Shown in pieces: positions 50,941 through 60,027 of a stretch of 64,000 nucleotides of DNA (the stretch's first letter is position 1; every line of letters starts with the position of its first letter). The stretch covers positions 46,387 to 110,386 of the forward strand of contig CAKUYE010000006.1 of NCBI GenBank assembly GCA_934702375.1, written 5' to 3'. The notes beneath the pieces were generated by a model. The model saw nothing but the letters and a program-made list of their open reading frames with translations. It did no database searches and was not told the origin of the DNA. This DNA is from an uncultured Bacillota bacterium. GTDB taxonomy: Bacteria > Bacillota > Dehalobacteriia > UBA7702. The translations under genes and the position numbers were made by a program.

Positions 50941-52545
50941 TTAGGGTAAGAATCCGCCGATGATGGGCAGAAAAACGGCGTCCATCTGCTGCTCCCGTTC
51001 TTTCGCTTCGACGTGATTCCTTGCCGGGATTTGATAATACAGTTTGAGCTTCGGCTCTGTGCCTGAAAGGCGCAGAGTCGTTTTGCTTTGATGGGGAAAA
51101 AGGAAGGTTACGGTTGTTGCTGTGACCTCCTTTTTTATGCCTTCCCGTTCCAGAGCCGCCAATGTCTTCATACAGGCTTTGAGCTGCTCTTCTTCTTCAA
51201 AGCCAAAGGATTTTGTGTCGGTATATTCGTAGCCGTAACGGCGGTAGAGTGCCTTTTGTTCTTCCTCTAGGCTGCGGCCCTTGGCCTTGGCAGCCGCAGC
51301 AGCTTCGGCCAGAAGTACCGCCGTGGCAATGCCGTCCTTATCGGCGGTATGATCTTGAAAGAGGAAGCCGCCGCTCTCTTCATAGCCGGCAAAAAAAGTA
51401 CCCTTGGCAGGGTCATCCAGAGCTGCGCCGATATACTTGAACCCCGTGGGGGTGGTGTAGGTTTTCAGGCCGTAGGCTGCGGCTATGCCATCCCCAAGGG
51501 TGGTGCTGACATTGGTGCGCAGGATGTAGCCGTCCTTGGGGAGATGAGCCTTTTCCCGTTCCAGCAGATAGCTCAGGAGGAGCATTGCCGTTTCGTTGCC
51601 GTTGAGAGGTGCATAGTCCTTGCCCCGGGGGATGCAGCAGCCGCAGCGATCGCCGTCGCCGTCGGTGGCCAGAATCAGGTCGGCACCGGCCTTTCGGGCA
51701 TATTCCTTGGCAAGGACGAATACGGCGGGGTCCTCGGGGTTTGGCGCCGCTACCGTGGCAAAGGTGCCGTCGGTGATTTCCTGCTCCGGTACGGATAGTA
51801 CCCGATGTCCGCAACGGCCTAAGGCTTGGGGCAGAAGCACCTTGGCGGCACCGTGAAGGGGCGTGGCGACAATGGTGAGCTTTGCCGGTGCTTTGGCCGT
51901 GCAGAGGGCCGAAAGGTAGGCGGCGGCTTCGGCTTTGCCGCTGTAGCGGATCAACCCGGCGGCTTCACCGCGGCTTCTTGGACAGCGGGCAACGGTAAAG
52001 GGATCGATGTTCCCCAGCTTTTCCTCGATGGGGGCCGCTTCGGCGGGAACCAGCTGACCGCCGCGACTGTTGTAAATTTTAATGCCGTTGTCGCTGCCGG
52101 GGTTGTGGCTGGCGGTGATCATGATTCCGCAAAGGTAGTCCCCTCGGCGCAGTACAAAGGAGAGGAGGGGCACCGGCATCGGCTCCGCCAGAGTCACCGT
52201 AGGGATTCCTGCCGCCGCCAGAACCTCCGCCGCCGCGGCGGCAAAATCCTCCGAATGGTGCCGTGTATCGTAGGCAATGAGAACCCTGCGGCTCAGGGCT
52301 TCCCCGGTGTGTTTTTCCTGCAGCACCGCCGCTAACGCCGCCGCAACCCAGCCGATGGTGATCTCGTTGATGCGGTTGGGGCCGATCCCCATCTTTTTCC
52401 GGATGCCGCCGGTGCCAAAGGAGGGGAGTTGCTGAAAGGCCTCGGCGGCTTCGGCATCGCTCATGGCGTCCATGGCGGCGGCATCGGCTTTGCTGCAACA
52501 GCGGTGCCAGTGGTGATATAAAAAACTGCTTTCCCGTGAAAACAT
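50941..52545 (-). CDS. Phosphoglucomutase/phosphomannomutase family protein
   Basis: 534 residues from the ATG at 52545 (GGGAGG 6 nt upstream). Alpha-D-phosphohexomutase superfamily: FGTGGIRKKMGIGPNRIN, the phosphoserine loop ITASHNPGSDNGIKIYN, metal loop ATDGDGDRCGC, sugar loop GYEESGGFLF and phosphate loop RLSGTEPKLKLYY. Size and sequence fit the large PgcA-type phosphoglucomutases. Convergent with cysK with almost no gap. Confidence 0.93.
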   Translation of the reverse strand: MFSRESSFLYHHWHRCCSKADAAAMDAMSDAEAAEAFQQLPSFGTGGIRKKMGIGPNRINEITIGWVAAALAAVLQEKHTGEALSRRVLIAYDTRHHSEDFAAAAAEVLAAAGIPTVTLAEPMPVPLLSFVLRRGDYLCGIMITASHNPGSDNGIKIYNSRGGQLVPAEAAPIEEKLGNIDPFTVARCPRSRGEAAGLIRYSGKAEAAAYLSALCTAKAPAKLTIVATPLHGAAKVLLPQALGRCGHRVLSVPEQEITDGTFATVAAPNPEDPAVFVLAKEYARKAGADLILATDGDGDRCGCCIPRGKDYAPLNGNETAMLLLSYLLEREKAHLPKDGYILRTNVSTTLGDGIAAAYGLKTYTTPTGFKYIGAALDDPAKGTFFAGYEESGGFLFQDHTADKDGIATAVLLAEAAAAAKAKGRSLEEEQKALYRRYGYEYTDTKSFGFEEEEQLKACMKTLAALEREGIKKEVTATTVTFLFPHQSKTTLRLSGTEPKLKLYYQIPARNHVEAKEREQQMDAVFLPIIGGFLP

Positions 52546-52643
52546 AAAAAACCTCCCGAAATCAAGCTGCAAACACTTCTGAAAAATTCTATGCCGCCCC
52601 AAAAAAATCTATGCTTCACGCCGCAGAAACGGCCTTCATAAGA

Positions 52644-52716
52644 TACAGATGCACCCCTCGCGACACCTCATCAGTCGGCTGGCGCCGCCAGCTTCTCCTT
52701 AAGGCGAAGCCATATC
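52644..52716 (+). repeat. Module B, right part only
   Basis: CACCCCTCGCGACACCTCAT, CAGTCGGCTGGCGCCGCCAG, CTTCTCCTTAAGGCGAAG. The left part is missing. Confidence 0.75.
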
Positions 52717-52744
52717 TGGACCGCATTGCGGAGCAATGCTTCCT

Positions 52745-52848
52745 TCATGTCTTCCGCAGGAAGGTATTTCATGCCCCGAAGGGGTATTTCATGCTGCCAA
52801 AGGCAGTATTTCATGCCGACCATCGGGCGGTATTTCATTCTACTCCCA
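52745..52848 (-). repeat. Module C hairpin array (reverse, degenerate spacer)
   Basis: Hairpins CTTCCGCAGGAAG, CCCCGAAGGGG, CTGCCAAAGGCAG and CCGACCATCGGGCGG separated by GTATTTCATG rather than GATTTCACC. Confidence 0.8.
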
Positions 52849-52860
52849 GGGGAGCTTTCT

Positions 52861-52950
52861 AATAAGTGCCACAAATAAAGAATTATTCTCGATTTGTGGC
52901 ACTTAAACGGTTTTAACTGCCATAAATCTTTAAAAATTTTTGATTTGTGG
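52861..52950. repeat. Upstream direct repeat with palindromes, ATPase 2 cassette
   Basis: Contains TAAGTGCCACAAAT (52863-52876) and its perfect reverse complement ATTTGTGGCACTTA (52892-52905), then ACTGCCATAAAT and ATTTGTGG. About 90 bp, repeated almost exactly at 54207-54298. Its right end merges into TATAAT (52951-52956), the -10 of the ATPase gene. Confidence 0.9.
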
Positions 52951-52980
52951 TATAATAAAGACAGTACAGGAGGTGGCGCC

Positions 52981-54204
52981 ATGTTTATCAAGCGCGAGCG
53001 ATATCTGGAAAAGATTCGTCCCTTTTATGAGGTGGATCTGATTAAGGTTTTAACCGGTGTCCGCCGTTGCGGAAAATCGATTCTGTTGAGTCAAATCGAG
53101 GATGAATTTGCCGCAATGGGTGTACCTCGGGATCATATGCTCAAAGTGAATTTTGAAGATATTCAATACGAAAGGATTCGCAATGCGGAAAAGCTTAACG
53201 AATATATTACATCCCAAATCCGGGATGAAGAACGGTACTACATCTTTTTAGATGAGATTCAGCATGTGCGGAGCTTTGAAAAGGTTTTAGCTTCCTTTCG
53301 GGCCACTTTGAATTGCTCTATTTTTATCACCGGCAGCAATTCACGGCTTCTTTCCGGGAAAATGGCAACGCTTTTGGTGGGGCGGTGTGTGAAGTTTCGC
53401 ATTATGCCTTTTTCCTTTGCCGAGGCCTATGCCTTTATTCAAAGTCAGGTGGATTCCCGCACCCCCGATGAATTTATTTTTGACTATATCAATTGGGGCG
53501 GTTTCCCTTTGCGTTTTTCCTTTCAGAGGGAAAGCGATATCAAAACCTATCTGGAGCAAACTTACAATGGGATTATCGATAAGGATGTTATCACCGAACG
53601 CTCCCGGGTGCATCGGGAAAAGCTGAAAAAGGTGGCGGCCTATGTGATGGCCAACGCCGGAAAGGAATTTTCTGCAAAAAATATCAGCCGCTATTTTGCC
53701 CTGGAAAACGAAGAAGCCCTTGACCCCAAAATGGTCTATCGCTATCTGGACAAAATGGAAAAGGCTTGCCTGATTCAGAGAGTTAAGCGCTTTAACATCG
53801 TGGGTAAACGTGCCATGGCCTATGTGGAAAAGCAATATGCCGTGGATACCGGCTTTCGCATGATTCATACCAATCTGGTGAATTTTGAAGATACCTTCTT
53901 TTTGGAAAATATCATCTACAATGAGCTGGTTTCCCGAGGGTATCAGGTATTTACCGGTAAGACCTATAAGGGCGAGGTGGATTTTGTGGTTATTGACGGC
54001 AAAAGAAAGTGCTTTGTGCAGGTGGCCTATTATCTGCACAGCCCGGATACGATTCATCGGGAGTTCAGCGCCTTTGAGCCGATTCATGATTCTGCTCCCA
54101 AATATGTGCTGTCTTTGGATCGGTTTGATTATTCCCGAGATGGCATAGCTCACCTTAATATTGTGGATTTTCTCTTGGATCGAGTGGAAATGCCCTTGCT
54201 TTAA
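52981..54204 (+). CDS. AAA_14 ATPase with DUF4143 domain (paralogue 2)
   Basis: 407 residues from ATG 52981 (CAGGAGGTGG). Walker A GVRRCGKSILLSQ, Walker B YYIFLDEIQHVRSFEKVL, sensor ITGSNSRLLSGKMATLLVGR. DUF4143 core KGEVDFVVIDGKRKCFVQV, again without the catalytic Lys of active PD-(D/E)xK enzymes. The gene, with its own promoter, stands between two 90-bp direct repeats that carry palindromes, like a cassette. See paralogues at 19415 and 57729. Confidence 0.9.
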   Translation: MFIKRERYLEKIRPFYEVDLIKVLTGVRRCGKSILLSQIEDEFAAMGVPRDHMLKVNFEDIQYERIRNAEKLNEYITSQIRDEERYYIFLDEIQHVRSFEKVLASFRATLNCSIFITGSNSRLLSGKMATLLVGRCVKFRIMPFSFAEAYAFIQSQVDSRTPDEFIFDYINWGGFPLRFSFQRESDIKTYLEQTYNGIIDKDVITERSRVHREKLKKVAAYVMANAGKEFSAKNISRYFALENEEALDPKMVYRYLDKMEKACLIQRVKRFNIVGKRAMAYVEKQYAVDTGFRMIHTNLVNFEDTFFLENIIYNELVSRGYQVFTGKTYKGEVDFVVIDGKRKCFVQVAYYLHSPDTIHREFSAFEPIHDSAPKYVLSLDRFDYSRDGIAHLNIVDFLLDRVEMPLL

Positions 54205-54206
54205 TA

Positions 54207-54298
54207 AAATAAGTGCCACAAATAAAGAATTTTTCTCGATTTGTGGCACTTAAACGGTTTTAACTGCCATAAATTAAGAAATTTTTCTGATTTGTGGC
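54207..54298. repeat. Downstream direct repeat with palindromes, ATPase 2 cassette
   Basis: Near-identical to 52861-52950 (AAGTGCCACAAATAAAGAAT at the left). Here the second palindrome is complete, ACTGCCATAAAT and ATTTGTGGCAGT, where the upstream copy reads ATTTGTGGTATAAT. Confidence 0.9.
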
Positions 54299-54306
54299 AG
54301 TAAAAA

Positions 54307-54330
54307 GACCTCCGGCTTTTGCCGGAGGTC
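54307..54330 (-). terminator. Terminator of the SLH protein gene
   Basis: GACCTCCGGC-tttt-GCCGGAGGTC with a T run on the minus side (and GGTTTTTT on the plus side). Confidence 0.9.
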
Positions 54331-54336
54331 GGTTTT

Positions 54337-55722
54337 TTATTCCTCCCATACGTAGATTTCAAAGTTATCCGATTGGAATGCTTCTGCGTGGATGCCGATG
54401 GAGAGGAATTGCTCTTCGGTTCCGTTGTAATAGATGGTATAGAAGGGAGTGATGTCAAAGGCGTCGCGATTGATGAATTGAAGGGACTGGGGCAGGTAAA
54501 CCTCTTCCAAATTGTTGAAGAAGGAAAAGGCATCTATACCGATGCTGGTGCAGCCTTCGTCAATAACGATATAACGGCAGCCGGCGCCATTGCCCCAAGG
54601 GGGATTTTTGTAGTAGTCATCCCAATCCGTCATGGGGCCGTTTCCAAAAATATGGAGGGTATTCCCTTCGATTTTCCAATACAGCTCGCCGCCGCAAACA
54701 CCTCGGTTTGGTTTTTGGTGATCATCCTCTACGATGGCAAAGTAAATCGTATCGTTGGTTAGGACGGTGTTCTTGCCGCTTAATCTTGTTATGTGGAGGA
54801 AGATGCCGTTGGGAGTAAAATCGATATCCACTTGATACTCGCCGCCGGGATTTCCGGAGGAAAGAGTGCTGTTGGTGAAATATCGAGTCACACCTTCCTC
54901 AAAGAGGATAGTGAAAGATTCCTCAATATTTCTTGGTGTTTTCACGCGGAAGATCAAGCCGTATTTTCCCGGTTGCTCCGTAGAGGCAAAGGTTTTTAAG
55001 GAAAAGGCGTTTTCCGTTTCAACGACCATATCATCCTTCACATAAGCACTATCGTAACGGAGGGAGCCTTCGTATTCCTCTACGTATTTATCAAAAGCAG
55101 GGGGAAGCTCTGTTGTGCCGTTGATAAAGATTTTTGCGGCTTCTCCACGGGTCACGCTTTTGTAGGGTCTTACGGTTTCATCGGGGTAGCCATTGATGAT
55201 CCCGGCTTCCTGGGCGTAGTAAATGTATTCCTTGCCCCAGTCGGCATGGGCATCGTCCAGGAATGCGGTTCTATAGTGCTGTCTTGTGATTTTCAGCCCT
55301 TTGTAGTCCGCATAGCGGTAAATCATGGCTGCAAACTGCATCCGGGTCATATTTCCGTCCGGCATAAAGATATTGTCGCCTACGCCATTTACAACCTTTG
55401 TTTTGTAGGCCCAGTTGATGTATTTTTTTGCCCAGTGGTTGCTGCAATCCCGAAAAGGGGCTTCTTCCACGGTGTCCAGGTCTTCCCCGGAGGCGCTGGC
55501 CAGAATTTTTACCATTTCGGCTCTGGTGATGTTGCCGTTGGGGTCAAAGGTGCCGTCTCCCCGGCCGTTGAGAATGCCCTGGTCCGCCATTTCGTTTACG
55601 TAGGGAGCATACCATGCGTCCTCGGGGACATCGCGAAAGGTTGCGGCCTGGAGCGATGCCGGCACAAGGAGCATTGCCGCCGCGCAAAACAGCGCAGACA
55701 AGGCCCATGTGATTTTTTTCAT
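54337..55722 (-). CDS. S-layer-homology protein with BspA-like C-terminus
   Basis: 461 residues. Signal peptide (ALSALFCAAAMLLVPASLQA), then three SLH repeats (FRDVPEDAWYAPYVNEMADQGI; FRDCSNHWAKKYINWAYKTKVV; FLDDAHADWGKEYIYYAQEAGII) that bind secondary wall polymer, a middle domain of unknown fold, and a C-terminal region like leucine-rich BspA repeats (YIVIDEGCTSIGIDAFSFFNNLEEVYLP). An exported, wall-attached protein of unknown role. Single-gene unit. Confidence 0.92.
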   Translation of the reverse strand: MKKITWALSALFCAAAMLLVPASLQAATFRDVPEDAWYAPYVNEMADQGILNGRGDGTFDPNGNITRAEMVKILASASGEDLDTVEEAPFRDCSNHWAKKYINWAYKTKVVNGVGDNIFMPDGNMTRMQFAAMIYRYADYKGLKITRQHYRTAFLDDAHADWGKEYIYYAQEAGIINGYPDETVRPYKSVTRGEAAKIFINGTTELPPAFDKYVEEYEGSLRYDSAYVKDDMVVETENAFSLKTFASTEQPGKYGLIFRVKTPRNIEESFTILFEEGVTRYFTNSTLSSGNPGGEYQVDIDFTPNGIFLHITRLSGKNTVLTNDTIYFAIVEDDHQKPNRGVCGGELYWKIEGNTLHIFGNGPMTDWDDYYKNPPWGNGAGCRYIVIDEGCTSIGIDAFSFFNNLEEVYLPQSLQFINRDAFDITPFYTIYYNGTEEQFLSIGIHAEAFQSDNFEIYVWEE

Positions 55723-55809
55723 TGTCGTTCTCCTTCTTTTTTATAAGATATTTTATATAAGATAAGTGAATTATATCATAGTTCAAGTATTTTGCAATAT
55801 GTATCTTCC

Positions 55810-57483
55810 TTAAAAATAGAGGTGGGTGAAGTCGAAGGCATCGACGTCGAAAAGGCCCTTGTCCGTGAGCTTCAGCTTGGGGATTACCGGCAGAGCCATA
55901 AATGCCAGGGTCATAAAGGGAGCAGGGATTTCCATGCCGATGGCCGCGGCGGCCTTGGCAAGGGCTTCCTCGGCTTTGGCTACTTCCGCCGCCGGAGCAT
56001 CGGCCATTAGGCCGCCGATGGGCAGAGCCATTTTGGCCAGCACCTCTCCGTGGAGGGTTACCGCCATGCCGCCGCCCATCTCTGCCACAGTTTGGGCGGC
56101 AAAGGCGGCTTCCTTGTCATCCAATGCCAAAACAAGCAGGTTGTGGCTGTCGTGGGCAATGGAGGTGGCAATGGCCCCCCGCTTCATCCCAAAGCCTTCG
56201 ATGAGGCCGTAGCCGATATTGCCGTTTTTGCCGTAGCGTTCCATCACGATGAGCTTTGCCACGTCCGGCGGTTCCGGGCCGTCGATGGCATAGATTTTTT
56301 CTTCGGTGATGAGCTGCCCGGCATGGGCGGAAATGACCCTTGCATAGCGATGCTCCGGCCGGGGCAGGGGAAAGCGAAGCTCCGCTTCGGGGAGGGTAAA
56401 GGCTCCAAAGCGATGCTCCCCGACGGGTGCGGCGGCGGGTTGAAAGGGAATCCCCCTTTTCCAAATGCCGCAGATAGTAAAGGTTGTCACATCCTCTACG
56501 GCGACGAGGTCCGCCAGATACCCCGGAGCAATGGCGCCCCGGTTTTTCAAGCCGTAGTGCCGGGCCGGGTTGATAGTGGCCATTTCCACGGCTCGGATCG
56601 GCGCCATGCCCTCGGCTACTGCCAGCTCCAGGCAGTGGCGAATATCGCCGTGGTCAAGGATGTCCGAAGCGCAGATGTCATCGGCGCAGAAGCAGCAGCG
56701 ACTGTGATTGTGGTCGTTTACCGCCGGGAGCAGATCTTTAAGGTTTTTGGCGCTGCTCCCTTCCCGAAGAAAGAGGGTGATGCCGTTGGCCAGCTTTTCT
56801 TTGGCTTCGGCACTGCTTATGGATTCGTGGTCGCTGGAAATGCCGCAACCGGCATAGGCTGCCAGCTCTCTGCCGCCGCCGCAGGGAAAGTGACCGTCCC
56901 GAGGGCGCTCCCCGGCGGCTTGGAGCTTGGCGGCGGTTTCTTCATCGCCATAGATCACTCCGGGAACATTCATGACCTCCCCCAGCCCCAGCAGCTCCGG
57001 AAATTCCTCAAAGAGGTCGGCGGTGTCGGCGGCGGAGATCACAGCCCCGGCGGTTTCCTTGTCCGTAGAGGGCACCGAGGAGGGGAGCATGAAAAAGATA
57101 TCCGCCGGCGAAGTCTTGCTGTCCCGGAGCATAAAGGCAATGCCGTCTCGCCCTGCCACATTGGCGATTTCGTGGGGGTCCGCCACCACGGCGGTGGTAC
57201 CCTGAGCCAGCACCGCTTCCCCAAATCGGGAGGGGATCATGTGACTGCTTTCGATGTGAATATGGGCGTCAATAAACCCCGGCAGCAGATATCTGCCGTC
57301 CAGATATAGTGTCTTTGCCCCTTCCGATGGGGAAAATTTCCCTACGGCGGCAATATATCCGTCCTTGATCAGCACATCCTTTGGGCTGAATTCGCCGTTA
57401 AACACATCGGCAACCAGAGCATTTTTTATGAGCAGGTCTCCGGGAGTGTGGCCCAGAGCCGTTTTTGTCAATGATACATTCAT
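55810..57483 (-). CDS. ade: Adenine deaminase
   Basis: 557 residues from the ATG at 57483 (in-frame ATG 57507 is an alternative). Amidohydrolase of the Ade family, converting adenine to hypoxanthine and ammonia with a metal pair. Metal site IDAHIHIESSHM, then VADPHEIANVAG, a central ISSDHE and IAHDSHN region and GGGMAV. The N-terminus DLLIKNALVADVFNGEF is typical. Length is slightly below the usual 570-600. No purine riboswitch was seen upstream. Confidence 0.93.
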   Translation of the reverse strand: MNVSLTKTALGHTPGDLLIKNALVADVFNGEFSPKDVLIKDGYIAAVGKFSPSEGAKTLYLDGRYLLPGFIDAHIHIESSHMIPSRFGEAVLAQGTTAVVADPHEIANVAGRDGIAFMLRDSKTSPADIFFMLPSSVPSTDKETAGAVISAADTADLFEEFPELLGLGEVMNVPGVIYGDEETAAKLQAAGERPRDGHFPCGGGRELAAYAGCGISSDHESISSAEAKEKLANGITLFLREGSSAKNLKDLLPAVNDHNHSRCCFCADDICASDILDHGDIRHCLELAVAEGMAPIRAVEMATINPARHYGLKNRGAIAPGYLADLVAVEDVTTFTICGIWKRGIPFQPAAAPVGEHRFGAFTLPEAELRFPLPRPEHRYARVISAHAGQLITEEKIYAIDGPEPPDVAKLIVMERYGKNGNIGYGLIEGFGMKRGAIATSIAHDSHNLLVLALDDKEAAFAAQTVAEMGGGMAVTLHGEVLAKMALPIGGLMADAPAAEVAKAEEALAKAAAAIGMEIPAPFMTLAFMALPVIPKLKLTDKGLFDVDAFDFTHLYF

Positions 57484-57646
57484 CTCCAATACCTTCTTTC
57501 CCGGCAAGCCAAAGGCTGCCGAAGAGCTACTTATATCATAAAGGAAAAAAAGCCCTTTGGCAAGGCAAAAAGAAACGGATCAAAACCGAAAAAAGATGTT
57601 TTCTCGAGAATTTTGTAAGATATATCCGCAACCAACCGTATTTTTC

Positions 57647-57705
57647 ATAGTTTTGCGTTTTGAAAACGCAAAACTATTGACACGGGGGAAGTTTTGCGGT
57701 ATGCT
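57647..57705 (+). promoter_or_regulatory. Promoter and perfect palindrome before ATPase 3
   Basis: ATAGTTTTGCGTTTT-g-AAAACGCAAAACTAT (57647-57677): 15 perfect pairs around one base. Its last T is the first base of TTGACA (57677-57682), followed by a 17-nt spacer and TATGCT (57700-57705). A strong operator candidate. Confidence 0.8.
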
Positions 57706-57728
57706 ATCCATGATAGGAGGTGTTTTTT

Positions 57729-58940
57729 ATGATTGACCGGCCTTTGTATATGGAAAAAATTATGGCTTATGTCGATACACCCTTTGTAAAGATTCTTACC
57801 GGCGTTCGCCGCTGCGGGAAATCGACGATTCTTAAAATGATTATGGAGCGGTTGAAAGCGGAGCGGAATATTCCTGAGGAACGTATTGTCAGCTGTCGTT
57901 ACGATTCCATGGAATATGATGGGATGACGGCCAAGGAAATGTATGCTCAATTGAAGGTGCAGCTTGTGCCCGCGGGGAAAACCTATTTGTTCCTCGATGA
58001 GGTACAGGAAATCCAAGGCTGGGAGAAGGTTGTTAATTCCCTGGCCTCGGATTTCGATGTGGATTTGTATGTTACCGGCTCCAACTCCCGTATGATGTCC
58101 TCGGAAATATCTACCTATCTGACCGGGCGCTATGTGTCCTTCCGCATTTATACCTTGTCCTTTGGGGAATATCTTCGATTCAAAAGCCAATATGCCGTTC
58201 CCGGGGACCCCAAAACAGAGCTGGCAAATTATGTGCGTCTCGGCGGATTTCCCGCCACTCATTTGCAGGCGTACTCCTCTGATGAAGTATATACCATTGT
58301 TCGGGATATCTATAATTCCACCGTATTTTCGGATATTGTTAAGCGCAATCAGGTACGAAAGGTAGATCAGCTGGAACGCGTAGTAAAATACACCTTTCAC
58401 AATGTCGGTAATATTTTCTCCGCCAAATCCATTGCCGATTACCTGAAATCAGAGCATCGCTCTCTTGATAACGAAACGGTGTACCGCTATCTGGAAAAGC
58501 TGGAAAAGGCCTATTTGCTTCATCGCTGCTCCCGATACGACCTTAGGGGAAAGGAAATCTTAAAAACCCAGGAGAAGTTTTATCTTGCCGATGTTTCTTT
58601 GCGTTACAGTGTCCTGGGCTATCATGGTGATACTGTGGCTTCCTCCCTTGAAAACATTGTGTATTTGGAGCTGTGCCGCCGGGGGTACTCCGTTTATGTG
58701 GGCAAATTTGATGAAGGAGAAATTGATTTTGTAGCGGTGCGCCAAAATGAAAAACGATATGTTCAAGTTACCCAGGCGATCACCTCGGAAAAAACGGAAC
58801 GAAGAGAATATGACCGCCTCCTTGAAATTCGGGATAATTATCCCAAATATGTCCTCACCACCGACAATTTTGCCGGTGGAAATTACGAAGGCATCAAGAC
58901 CATGCATATCGCAGACTTTCTCCTCTCAAAGGATTTTTAA
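57729..58940 (+). CDS. AAA_14 ATPase with DUF4143 domain (paralogue 3)
   Basis: 403 residues from ATG 57729 (ATAGGAGG). Walker A GVRRCGKSTILKM, Walker B TYLFLDEVQEIQGWEKVV, sensor VTGSNSRMMSSEISTYLTGR; DUF4143 core EGEIDFVAVRQNEKRYVQV. Preceded by a promoter with a perfect 31-bp palindrome and followed by a terminator, so it is a self-contained unit. Confidence 0.9.
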   Translation: MIDRPLYMEKIMAYVDTPFVKILTGVRRCGKSTILKMIMERLKAERNIPEERIVSCRYDSMEYDGMTAKEMYAQLKVQLVPAGKTYLFLDEVQEIQGWEKVVNSLASDFDVDLYVTGSNSRMMSSEISTYLTGRYVSFRIYTLSFGEYLRFKSQYAVPGDPKTELANYVRLGGFPATHLQAYSSDEVYTIVRDIYNSTVFSDIVKRNQVRKVDQLERVVKYTFHNVGNIFSAKSIADYLKSEHRSLDNETVYRYLEKLEKAYLLHRCSRYDLRGKEILKTQEKFYLADVSLRYSVLGYHGDTVASSLENIVYLELCRRGYSVYVGKFDEGEIDFVAVRQNEKRYVQVTQAITSEKTERREYDRLLEIRDNYPKYVLTTDNFAGGNYEGIKTMHIADFLLSKDF

Positions 58941-58965
58941 TGTATTGTGATATCCTATGTTAAAT

Positions 58966-59001
58966 GAGCGCTGCGGCAAATTGCCGTAACGCTCTATTTT
59001 T
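58966..59001 (+). terminator. Terminator after ATPase 3
   Basis: GAGCGctgCGGCAattTGCCGtaaCGCTC-type stem (interrupted), followed by TATTTTTATT. Confidence 0.75.
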
Positions 59002-59409
59002 ATTTCTGCTCCCAAAAAAGGCAAAAGAAAAACTCCGTATGGTACGGAGTGAAATTGGTTGAGACCGCTTTGGTTGCGCGTCTCCTATTCTCAATGATGA
59101 AGTCAAAGTTGAGATCATAAATGAAAGGAGTTCTTCGCGTTGCCGGCGATTCTTAAAGCAAAAGCCTTTCGCACTGACGAAAGGCCCCTTTGCCGCTTAT
59201 GAATTTTTCGGAAACGGAATAAACAAAACAAACGAAAAAATGTGATAAAAGGGTAAAACATGAAAACATTAACTACAATATTATCTTACCATTTTTTCAG
59301 AAAGAAACAACGTTTTTTCTTGCGCTATCCATATCATTATTTTGCCATTTTGGCCCTTTGCCTTGAAACTCTCTCGGGTAAATCTTTCACCTTACACTTT
59401 TCGCCAAAA
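59002..59409. other. Intergenic region with several hairpins
   Basis: No gene is convincing. Hairpins: ACTCCGT-atggt-ACGGAGT (59032-59050) and GCCTTTCG-cactga-CGAAAGGC (59164-59185). A stretch near 59129 (AAAGGAG) could serve translation of a very short peptide, MKGVLRVAGDS, but this is weak. A structured RNA is possible. Confidence 0.35.
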
Positions 59410-59961
59410 TCAGCGGTGTCCTCTGGGCATACAGAGGATCTCCTTGATATCGGTATCGAAAAAGGATTGGGAGTGGCCCGGGCGCAAAATCACGGCGGTA
59501 TCCGCACCGCTGCCGGTGCCGCCTACGGCAATGATATCTTCTTCGGCACCGATATAGCCGGCATCCATGGCCATTACGGCGATTTCCACACACACCTTGA
59601 ACCCCTGACCCATAATGCGCAGAGTGTGGGCAATGAGCTCTGCGGGGTAGATTCCGCCGAATTTGAAATTCAGGGAGCGATCCGCACCGGCGAGAAAATG
59701 GGTGGTGGTGAGTACATTCATGCCGTAGGCCGTAAGCTTGCGGCGAAGGTCCTCGGGGAATTCCTGGGTACCCCGTTCTTTAAAACCGCATTGGTGGGTC
59801 ACTACGGTAACTTCATGGCCGCAATTCAGAAATTTTTTGGCGGTATCGCCCTTGGCCGAGGCCACAACGATCTTTTTGATGTTGTACCGTTCGGCGGCTT
59901 CCAGTGCGGCGGCTACGGTGGCTTCGCTGTTGGCTTTGCCCGGTTTTTCAAAGTAGATCAT
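59410..59961 (-). CDS. Pyruvate kinase alpha/beta (C-terminal) domain protein
   Basis: 183 residues consisting only of the PK_C-type fold: ANSEATVAAALEAAERYNIKKIVVASAKGDTA, then VTVVTHQCGFKERGTQEFPEDLR, and the glycine-rich end IAVGGTGSGADTAVIL. It has none of the catalytic barrel of pyruvate kinase. Stand-alone members of this family are common in anaerobes; their function is unknown, perhaps a nucleotide or phosphosugar sensor. Start ATG 59961 with AAAGGAGC upstream. Confidence 0.88.
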   Translation of the reverse strand: MIYFEKPGKANSEATVAAALEAAERYNIKKIVVASAKGDTAKKFLNCGHEVTVVTHQCGFKERGTQEFPEDLRRKLTAYGMNVLTTTHFLAGADRSLNFKFGGIYPAELIAHTLRIMGQGFKVCVEIAVMAMDAGYIGAEEDIIAVGGTGSGADTAVILRPGHSQSFFDTDIKEILCMPRGHR

Positions 59962-60027
59962 GGCTAAGCTCCTTTCGCTTTTCCCTTATTATACCCGGTT
60001 TTGCCGCCCCGCCGCAATGATATTTTT

